Positions 1 to 4,973 of a stretch of DNA of 10,346 nt are shown piece after piece (the stretch's first letter is position 1; every line of letters starts with the position of its first letter). The stretch is from JAAYEA01 sp012689325 (GTDB taxonomy: Bacteria; Chloroflexota; Anaerolineae; JAAYEA01). Location of the stretch: positions 1-10,346 of the forward strand of contig DAITVZ010000110.1 in assembly GCA_036841525.1 (NCBI GenBank), written 5' to 3'. The position numbers and the translations under genes are program-made. The notes beneath the pieces are model-generated. The model searched no databases. It saw only the letters and a program-made list of their open reading frames with translations, and was not told the origin of the DNA.

Positions 1-2
1 AG

Positions 3-500
3 CTCTACATCGAGCACGTCTCCGCCGAGATCGACCTGGCCCTGGCCTCGGTGGGGTACAAGCTGCCCCTGGTGGAATGGAACGGCGAGGCCTGGCCGGG
101 CTTCCAGACCTACCTGCTGCGTCTGATCGCCTGCCTGGGTGCCGCGGCGCACGCCGTCAACGACCTGCGCCCGGCCCCGGCGACGGGAAACGGCAAGCCC
201 CAGGACCAGGGCAACAGCTACCTGACCCAATACGACGACAAGCTGCGGGCGATCCGCGAGGGGGCGGGGCTGCGCATCCGCGCCGACTGCTACGTGAACA
301 CGCCCGCCTTCCGGCGGCTCTACGACTGGCGCGCCCCCATGACCGACTGGGGCCAGGGGATCGTGGACGCGGCGGACTATGCCACCTGGGGCGAGGCGAC
401 GCAGTTCCTGAGCCAGACCTACGACCAGATGCGGGCCTGGGCCGGGGGGACGCTGGACCGCTACGCGCTGGACCTCCCCGAGGCCTACGGGAGACGCTGA
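3..500 (+). CDS. Phage head-tail connector-like protein, 5' end missing
   Basis: The reading frame is open from the first complete codon at position 3, so the gene starts upstream of the window. A GTG at 51 could be read as a start, but the 16 codons before it (LYIEHVSAEIDLALAS) run smoothly into the protein. They form the helix and turn expected of small connector proteins of the gp6/gp36 (DUF1320-like) type, in which a helix with AEID is followed by a Y-x-LPL turn. A second helical part carries a Y-x-x-K-L-x-x-IREG pattern, also typical of that group. Family knowledge: such proteins form a ring joining the capsid portal to the tail. Position immediately before an HK97 gp10-like gene supports this role. 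The resemblance is by eye, so the family is moderately supported; that it is a real gene is near certain. It ends with TGA one base before the next ATG. Confidence 0.6.
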   Translation, partial: LYIEHVSAEIDLALASVGYKLPLVEWNGEAWPGFQTYLLRLIACLGAAAHAVNDLRPAPATGNGKPQDQGNSYLTQYDDKLRAIREGAGLRIRADCYVNTPAFRRLYDWRAPMTDWGQGIVDAADYATWGEATQFLSQTYDQMRAWAGGTLDRYALDLPEAYGRR

Positions 501-501
501 C

Positions 502-1062
502 ATGCCGGTTTACATAAAGGTGGCCACCGACCGCTTCCGCGACCTGACGGGGCGTCTCGCCTCCCTCCGCGACCCCTCCGCCGTCTCCCACGCCCGGGAG
601 CACGCCGAGCGGGCCGGGGCGATCCTGGCCGCGGCGATGCGCCAGGAGGCGCCCTCTGGGCGCCCGGATCCCCTGGGGCGACCCCGGCCCGCAGGCTACC
701 GCAAGCTGCGGGACCATATCACGGTGCGGGTTTTGCCACGTGGCAACGGGTTCGACGTCAGGATCGGCGGGCCCCGCCAGGTGATTTTCGTGCTACAGGG
801 GACGCGGCCGCACCGGATCCCCCGCGGCGGATCGGCGGAGATGAGGGCCAAGGGGTACCCCCTGCACTTTTACTGGTTCAAGAAGCACCGGGAGGCCTGG
901 TTCTGCCAAGTCAACCACCCGGGCACGCCCCCCAACCGTTTCGACCGGCGGGCCGCTCGCCGCGTGGGCGAACAGGTCAAGGCGGAGGCCCGCAAGGGCG
1001 CGATCCAGGCGTTCATCCGGCCGGTGACGGCCTTTTGGAGAGGGAGCGGCGGCGACCGATGA
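502..1062 (+). CDS. HK97 gp10-like phage head-tail joining or tail completion protein
   Basis: A 186-residue protein with the layout of the HK97 gp10 family. An N-terminal helix ends near QEAP (residues 48-51, the usual place for the 'AP-TG-LR' segment). It is followed by a beta-rich middle with G-T-R-P-H-R-I at 100-106, and then the diagnostic NHPGTPPNRF at 138-147, matching the family's 'HPGT-x-PNPF' signature. A closing helix is rich in Arg, Lys and Ala. Family knowledge: these proteins act at the neck or tail end and help join or complete heads and tails during virion assembly in the cytoplasm. The ATG at 502 is preceded by GGGAGA (489-494), and the previous stop lies one base upstream, so the two genes are probably translationally coupled. 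The gene ends 12 bases before the next start. Confidence 0.75.
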   Translation: MPVYIKVATDRFRDLTGRLASLRDPSAVSHAREHAERAGAILAAAMRQEAPSGRPDPLGRPRPAGYRKLRDHITVRVLPRGNGFDVRIGGPRQVIFVLQGTRPHRIPRGGSAEMRAKGYPLHFYWFKKHREAWFCQVNHPGTPPNRFDRRAARRVGEQVKAEARKGAIQAFIRPVTAFWRGSGGDR

Positions 1063-1074
1063 CGGAGGCGGACG

Positions 1075-1392
1075 ATGGCCACGCAGACCTTTCCACATAG
1101 CAGCTTCGGGGACGGGATCGTCCGCGTCGAATTCGACGTGAACGACGCCAACTGGCGCGTCTCCCAGGTGCGCTGCATCAACGACAGCCCCCACCCGGCC
1201 AGGGCGCGGATCCTGCGCGGTGCGGCCCTGCTTTACGACGCGATCGCCCCGGCTGGGCAGACGACCAGTTGGAACACCTCGGGCGTCCAGTTGGGCTGGA
1301 ATACCGCGGACGAGGATGGCGACGGGATCATGGACGGCGGCCTCATGATGGGGGACTATGTGGTGCACGTGCAGTGGCCGGCGGGGGCGTAG
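1075..1392 (+). CDS. Small phage structural protein of unknown function with a possible calcium loop
   Basis: I do not recognise this 105-residue protein. It is rich in predicted beta strands, for example IVRVEFDV near residues 15-22 and YVVHVQW at 95-101, and has no signal peptide or membrane segment. Residues 79-87 read DEDGDGIMD, an exact D-x-D-x-D-G-x-x-D pattern as in EF-hand, dockerin or thrombospondin type 3 calcium loops, so calcium binding is possible. The start at 1075 has a strong GGAGG ribosome site at 1064-1068. It sits where a tail terminator or major tail protein might be expected in many siphophages, but its sequence does not show either. The next gene starts four codon-sized bases after its TAG, so it is probably co-translated with the fibre genes that follow. 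A small appendage or cap protein is possible. Confidence 0.6.
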   Translation: MATQTFPHSSFGDGIVRVEFDVNDANWRVSQVRCINDSPHPARARILRGAALLYDAIAPAGQTTSWNTSGVQLGWNTADEDGDGIMDGGLMMGDYVVHVQWPAGA

Positions 1393-1395
1393 ACG

Positions 1396-2525
1396 ATGGC
1401 TATCGAGATCATCGCTTCCGGGGCCGCGCAAAGTGACGTCGCTGGAACCTCGATTGCGGTCGGGGCGGGCCCTGTGCTCGCAGGCGATACGATCATCGCG
1501 CTATTCGCCGGAGACCTGGGGGCTACGGGCATATCCGCGATCGGCATTATCTCGGGCGGATCGGAATCGGCGGCTTTGACCCAAGACGTAGAGGCCACCA
1601 ATTCCGGCAACGTCGTGACCTCCATCTGGTCCCGCAAGGCGTCGGCTACTCCCACAGGTGTGCCTGTCGTTGCTCAGTCCCCCAGCTACGGCGGCGACAT
1701 CTATGCCCTCTGGGGAGACGACACCCATATCTACTGTGCGGGGGCCACCACCAACACGATCCGCAAGTACCTGAAAAGCGACCTGAGCTACATCGGCGAG
1801 ACCGCCAGCTATGGCGGCATTATCAACGCTCTTTGGGGGGACGACACCCATATCTACTGCGCCGGGGTCGTAACCAACACCATCCGCAAGTACCTCAAGT
1901 CTGACCTGAGCTACATCGGCGAGACCGCCAATTATGGCAACTACATCTATGCCCTCTGGGGAGACGGCACGCATGTCTATTGTGCGGGGGGCATTAACAC
2001 CATCCGCAAGTACCTCAAGTCTGACCTGAGCTACATCGGCGAGACCGCCANNNNNNNNNNNNNNNNNNNNNNNNNNNNNNNNNNNNNNNNNNNNNNNNNN
2101 NNNNNNNNNNNNNNNNNNNNNNNNNNNNNNNNNNNNNNNNNNNNNNNNNNAACACCATCCGCAAGTACCTCAAGTCTGACCTGAGCTACATCGGCGAGAC
2201 CGCCAGCTATGGCAACACCATCAATGCTCTTTGGGGAGACGACACCCATATCTACTGCGGCGGGCTCGTAACCAACACCGTTCGCAAGTACCTCAAGTCT
2301 GACCTGAGCTACATCGGCCAGACAAGTGCCGGCACCAGCACCGTGGCTGCCCTGTGGGGAAACGATACGCACATCTATTGGGCAACTGCCGGCACCATTT
2401 TCAGATACCTGAAAAGCGACTTGAGCTACATCGGTGAAAACACCCAGTTGGCCACCGTGAATGCCCTATGGGGAAACAGCACGCACATCTTCTCTGTCAA
2501 CAACAGCGGTGGTTTTTACAAATAA
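1396..2525 (+). CDS. Beta-propeller-repeat fibre or appendage protein, 5' part (contains assembly gap, ends at in-frame TAA)
   Basis: Residues 1-96 look like the first half of a beta-sandwich domain (G-D-T-I-I-A-L-F-A-G-D at 30-40, then NSGNVVTSIW at 69-78). From residue 97 there is a tandem array of 40-41-residue blades. Each has ALWGDDTHIY, a short variable loop, and NTIRKYLKSDLSYIGET, as in a beta-propeller. The printed frame changes across the 100 N: upstream codons start at 1396 and downstream codons are in phase with 2205. The gap length is arbitrary, so this is not a true frameshift. If the two identical 55-bp flanks are one copy, the product up to TAA is 324 residues. The stop falls within the second-to-last blade; the same frame resumes after it with the last blade and the second half of the beta-sandwich (see 2547-3104). 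Likely role is host-surface or polysaccharide recognition on the tail. The ribosome site is weak, so translation may depend on the upstream gene, whose stop is only three bases away. Confidence 0.7.
1876..2205 (+). repeat. Three identical 55-bp copies, two of them flanking the assembly gap
   Basis: The same 55 bases occur at 1876-1930, 1996-2050 and 2151-2205. They start at AACACCATCC and end at GAGACCGCCA. The base before differs (C at 1875, T at 1995), and the base after differs (A at 1931, G at 2206), so the 55-mer is a maximal repeat. The second copy ends exactly at the gap and the third begins exactly after it. Confidence 0.95.
2051..2150. other. Assembly gap of 100 N
   Basis: Exactly 100 N, the usual placeholder for a gap of unknown size. 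The repeat-coding frame requires the true insert length to leave remainder 2 when divided by 3, or requires the two flanking 55-mers to be merged; 100 satisfies neither. No biological sequence is seen here. Confidence 0.99.
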
Positions 2526-2546
2526 AACCTTGGTCTGGGCCTTATA

Positions 2547-3104
2547 ATGCAGCCTACTGCTTATCCCGGCACACTCAAGGCTGTGTGGGGAGACGACACC
2601 CACGTCTACGTCGCAGGGGTACAAGACTACTTCGTCAAGTACGCGCTCGTTGGCACGACGCTCACCGCCAGCTTTAGCAGTCAGGTCGCCAAGGCGCTCG
2701 CGTGGTATATCGTGAGGGGCCTCGACGTACTGGACAAGATCGCCTCCGCCACGGGCGCAGGCACCACCCCTTCATCGGGCGCGACCGCCGCACAGGCCGC
2801 CATGGGCAACCTGGCCGTTGGGGCGATCGGCATGGAGGAGCAAACCGACGAGGCTGGCACCTGGACCACGGGCTCCGGCTATGTCGAAGGGAACCCACAG
2901 ATAGCCGGCAGCACATCTGGCGGCGCGAAGGCTATCACCATCATGACGGTAGCGGAGGTCTTGGCCGAAACAGCGGCGCAGACCGCGGCCCAAACGGGGA
3001 CGCTGGGCAACGACTGGGCCGCCGCGGTGGCGACCTACCTGGCTACGGCGACGTCGCGGATCCCGCGCCCGCCCGCGGCCATCGACAGCATGTTCGTGTG
3101 CTAG
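2547..3104 (+). CDS. Last propeller blade plus C-terminal half of a beta-sandwich domain, 3' part of the broken fibre gene
   Basis: This frame is the same one interrupted by TAA at 2523-2525, and the seven codons between that stop and this ATG also align with the blade pattern. Residues 5-43 (AYPGTLKAVWG and on) are one more blade. Residues 37-80 (GTTLTASFSSQVAKALAW, then GLDVLDKIASATG) resemble the later strands of the domain begun at 1396. That domain type, often seen in phage and secreted proteins, has a 'DTITVTFS' strand, then 'SG-x-x-x-LDK-x-AS-x-TG', then 'VGAIGMEE'. An Ala/Thr-rich tail follows and the frame ends with SMFVC. No ribosome site is seen before 2547, so independent translation is doubtful. 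It is better read as the downstream part of one gene, 1396-3104, inactivated or truncated by a nonsense codon. A sequencing or strain-mixture error is the alternative. Confidence 0.6.
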   Translation: MQPTAYPGTLKAVWGDDTHVYVAGVQDYFVKYALVGTTLTASFSSQVAKALAWYIVRGLDVLDKIASATGAGTTPSSGATAAQAAMGNLAVGAIGMEEQTDEAGTWTTGSGYVEGNPQIAGSTSGGAKAITIMTVAEVLAETAAQTAAQTGTLGNDWAAAVATYLATATSRIPRPPAAIDSMFVC

Positions 3105-3105
3105 A

Positions 3106-3140
3106 GCCAATGAGTACATTGGGCCAATGAGTACATTTGG
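3106..3140 (+). promoter_or_regulatory. Tandem twin hairpin before the enzyme cassette
   Basis: A unit GCCAATGAGTACATTGG is repeated directly: 3106-3122, then 3123-3140 with one extra T. Each copy is an inverted repeat, CCAATG - AGTA - CATTGG (3107-3122), with a bulge in the second copy. The two also meet as CATTGG-G-CCAATG (3117-3129). It lies between the stop of the broken fibre gene and the radical SAM gene, and could be a paired operator, an RNA structure controlling translation, or just a duplication scar. Each copy contains an ATG. The first opens a 6-codon frame whose TGA overlaps the second ATG, and the second opens a 13-codon frame ending in a TGA that overlaps the start at 3165. Confidence 0.4.
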
Positions 3141-3164
3141 GGCCAAGAGAACTTTGGAGACGCG

Positions 3165-3920
3165 ATGAGACTGTTCACCGAGCTGAACATCGAGACGCAG
3201 AGCACCTGCAACCGCGCGTGCCCGACCTGCATGCGCAACAGCTGGCCGGACCGGGCGGCGCTGGTGGAGCGCTTCGAGATCCACCAGATGCCGGGCGAGT
3301 TGGTCCACTCCCTGCTGGATCAGGCGGCAGCCATGGGCTACGGCGGGCAGGTGTGCCTCCAGCACTTCAACGAGCCGCTGCAGGATGGCCGGCTGGCGGA
3401 GTTCGGGCGCTACGCCAAGGGCAAGGGATTCGCGCACGTCTACGCCAACACCAATGGCGACCTGCTGACGCCCGAGCTGGCGGCGGAGCTGGATGGCGCG
3501 CTCGATCGGCTGCACATCGCCCTCTACGGGCCCAACAAGCTGGAGCGCTCGGTCCGCTACCGGGGCTGGTTCGCCCAGACCAGGCTGACCTTCACGGACG
3601 GCAGCCACGTCATCACGCACCATTCGCCCTACGCCAACCTGGCGGCGTGCGTCGCCGCGGCCCGGCCGCAGCCCTGCGAGCGGGAAGCGCAGATGCGCTG
3701 CATCATCGGCTACACCGGGCAGATGTACCTCTGCTGCGACGACATCCTGGGCCAGTTCGGGCTGGGCAACGCCCACGACATGTCGCTGGAGGAGCTCTGG
3801 TTCGGCGAAAAGCACCAGGCCGTCGTGGAAGCCTTGAGGCAGCCCGGAGGCCGCGAGCAGTACGAGCTGTGTCGCCTCTGCCCCCGGCAGAATACGCCCT
3901 ATGGAAGGGAGCAACCATGA
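3165..3920 (+). CDS. Radical SAM/SPASM domain protein
   Basis: A 251-residue cytoplasmic enzyme-like protein. The radical SAM cluster motif C-x3-C-x2-C is at Cys15, Cys19 and Cys22 (CNRACPTC). This motif binds the 4Fe-4S cluster that cleaves S-adenosylmethionine. HFNEPL at 67-72 fits the SAM-binding 'GGEP' position, and YANTNGDLLTPE at 93-104 is typical of the barrel of this family. The C-terminal part carries Cys171, Cys179, Cys190, Cys191, Cys236 and Cys239, consistent with a SPASM auxiliary cluster region (CIIGYTGQMYLCCDD, then LSLEELW-like spacing and CRLCPR). SPASM enzymes usually modify peptides or proteins, or act on sugars and other small substrates. The substrate here is unknown. GGAGA at 3156-3160 supports the start at 3165. 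The stop overlaps the ATG of the glycosyltransferase (ATGA), so the two are probably made together. It is unusual inside a phage fibre gene cluster. Confidence 0.85.
   Translation: MRLFTELNIETQSTCNRACPTCMRNSWPDRAALVERFEIHQMPGELVHSLLDQAAAMGYGGQVCLQHFNEPLQDGRLAEFGRYAKGKGFAHVYANTNGDLLTPELAAELDGALDRLHIALYGPNKLERSVRYRGWFAQTRLTFTDGSHVITHHSPYANLAACVAAARPQPCEREAQMRCIIGYTGQMYLCCDDILGQFGLGNAHDMSLEELWFGEKHQAVVEALRQPGGREQYELCRLCPRQNTPYGREQP
3907..3911 (+). promoter_or_regulatory. Ribosome binding site that fixes the glycosyltransferase start
   Basis: GGGAG lies five bases before the ATG at 3917, inside the end of the radical SAM gene. It selects this ATG over the far upstream ATG at 3137 in the same frame, whose product would overlap the whole radical SAM gene with Ala/Arg-rich shadow sequence. 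Confidence 0.7.
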
Positions 3921-4969
3921 AGGTATCGGTTTGCATGATGGTACGCAACGAGGAGGCGATCCTCGGGCGGGCCTTGGCCTCGACGCTGGGACTGGCTGAC
4001 GAGGTGGTGATCGTGGACACCGGCTCCACCGATGGGACGGTGCAACTGGCCCCCGACTTTGGCGCGATCGTCATCGAGGGCGGGGATCGGCGCCACAAAG
4101 CCCAGTCACGGAATCAGGCGGCGGACGCCTCCACCGGCGATTGGACGGTGGTCCTGGACGCCGACGAGGTGATCCGGGATCCCCAGGCCGTGCGGGCGTT
4201 CCTGGAGGGGACCACGGCGCAGGCCGTCTACATCCGCGAGACCTTCATGGACGGGGATCGGCCCACGCTGTCCTTCGGCCAGATGCGTTGCTGGCGGCGC
4301 GGGACCTTCGCCTACCGTTTCCGGGCCCACGAGGTGCCCCTCCCTACCGCCGGCTGGGGCGAGATCGCCCATACCGAGCTGGTATGGGAGCACCGGCCGC
4401 CACAGGTCGACAGGAGCTGGAAGCGCGAGCACATGCTGATGCTCCTGACCATGGACGTGGAGGAGAACCCCGGCGAGCCGCGGCCGCTCTACTACCTGGC
4501 GCGGGAGTACATGTACCTGGGCGCGTGGTGGGCCTGCATCGAGACCACGCGCAAGTATCTGGCCGTGGCCACCGAGAGCGACCACGAGCGGGCGGAGGCG
4601 TTCGGCCTGCTGGCGACCTGTTACCGGCAACTGAAGCAGCACGACCAGGCCCACGCCTGGCTGCACCAGGCGATGGCCGCGCAGCCGGAGAGTCGGGCCT
4701 GGCCGGGGCTGCTGGCGGAGCTGTACCACGAGGCCGGGGAGCATGACCGGGCCGCGGCCTACCTGCGCCTGGCGCTGACACTGCCCAGGACCGGGTCCGG
4801 GTACCTGGATGAGCGCTGGTACGGCTCCCACATCTATGACCTGTTGGCGCGCTGCCTGTACTACGGCGGGCACGTCGCGGAAGGGCTGCCCTTTGCGGAG
4901 CAAGCCCTGGCGTTGTCCCCGAACGATCAGCGGCTGAAGGATAACCTGGAGTTCTTCCGGCGAGGATAG
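3917..4969 (+). CDS. Family 2 glycosyltransferase with C-terminal TPR-like region
   Basis: A 350-residue protein starting MKVSVCMMVRNEE, the standard first strand of GT-A family 2 enzymes. The nucleotide-sugar site follows as IVDTGSTDGT (32-41), and the metal-binding D-x-D is DAD at 81-83 (VVLDADE). HKAQSRNQA at 60-68 matches the usual 'R-N-x-A' helix. Residues about 187-340 are helical and TPR-like (YYLAREYMYLG, AFGLLATCYRQL, AYLRLALTLP, PFAEQALALSPND). Family knowledge: GT2 enzymes with such tails include ones acting on proteins or peptides, such as the SunS type, while others build surface glycans. There is no membrane segment. It overlaps the radical SAM gene by four bases and stops four bases before a Thr-rich collagen-like gene, so that protein is the obvious candidate acceptor. 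That link is inference. An imported cargo gene that alters the host surface is the main alternative. Confidence 0.88.
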   Translation: MKVSVCMMVRNEEAILGRALASTLGLADEVVIVDTGSTDGTVQLAPDFGAIVIEGGDRRHKAQSRNQAADASTGDWTVVLDADEVIRDPQAVRAFLEGTTAQAVYIRETFMDGDRPTLSFGQMRCWRRGTFAYRFRAHEVPLPTAGWGEIAHTELVWEHRPPQVDRSWKREHMLMLLTMDVEENPGEPRPLYYLAREYMYLGAWWACIETTRKYLAVATESDHERAEAFGLLATCYRQLKQHDQAHAWLHQAMAAQPESRAWPGLLAELYHEAGEHDRAAAYLRLALTLPRTGSGYLDERWYGSHIYDLLARCLYYGGHVAEGLPFAEQALALSPNDQRLKDNLEFFRRG

Positions 4970-4973
4970 GGCG

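Larger units (their letters stand above)
1684..2675 (+). repeat. Tandem beta-propeller blade repeats (about 40 codons each)
   Basis: Blades begin at 1684, 1807, 1930, 2205, 2325, 2445 and 2559, each 38-41 codons. The first copies are nearly identical at the DNA level, while the last two are diverged. The conserved core is an ALWG-D-x-THIY strand pair followed by R-K-Y-L-K-S-D-L-S-Y-I-G. The blade starting at 2445 contains the TAA, which aligns with the Leu of KYLK. The last blade (AVWGDDTHVYVAG) flows into the strand LTASF of the following domain. Seven blades are visible if the gap flanks are a single copy, which would suit a closed seven-bladed propeller. More copies are possible because the loop between identical repeats may be collapsed. 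Confidence 0.8.

Noticed and set aside
2051..2150. Frameshift in the propeller gene across the gap
   Set aside because: The apparent frame change depends on the arbitrary 100 N. Merging the identical flanks restores one frame.
2523..2525. Reassignment of TAA as a sense codon
   Set aside because: The collagen-like gene uses TAA (8187-8189) as its normal stop just before the next start, and other genes use TGA and TAG as stops.
1684..2675. CRISPR-like array of regular repeats
   Set aside because: Units are about 120 bases, keep an open frame, and encode aligned protein blades; there is no repeat-spacer alternation.
3127..3168. 13-codon frame as a peptide precursor for the radical SAM enzyme
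   Set aside because: It is very short, arises from a duplicated hairpin and shows no precursor features. It is kept only as part of a possible leader.
3137..3916. Upstream extension of the glycosyltransferase
   Set aside because: It overlaps the whole radical SAM gene in another frame, and the true MKVSVCMMVRNEE start with its own ribosome site is at 3917.
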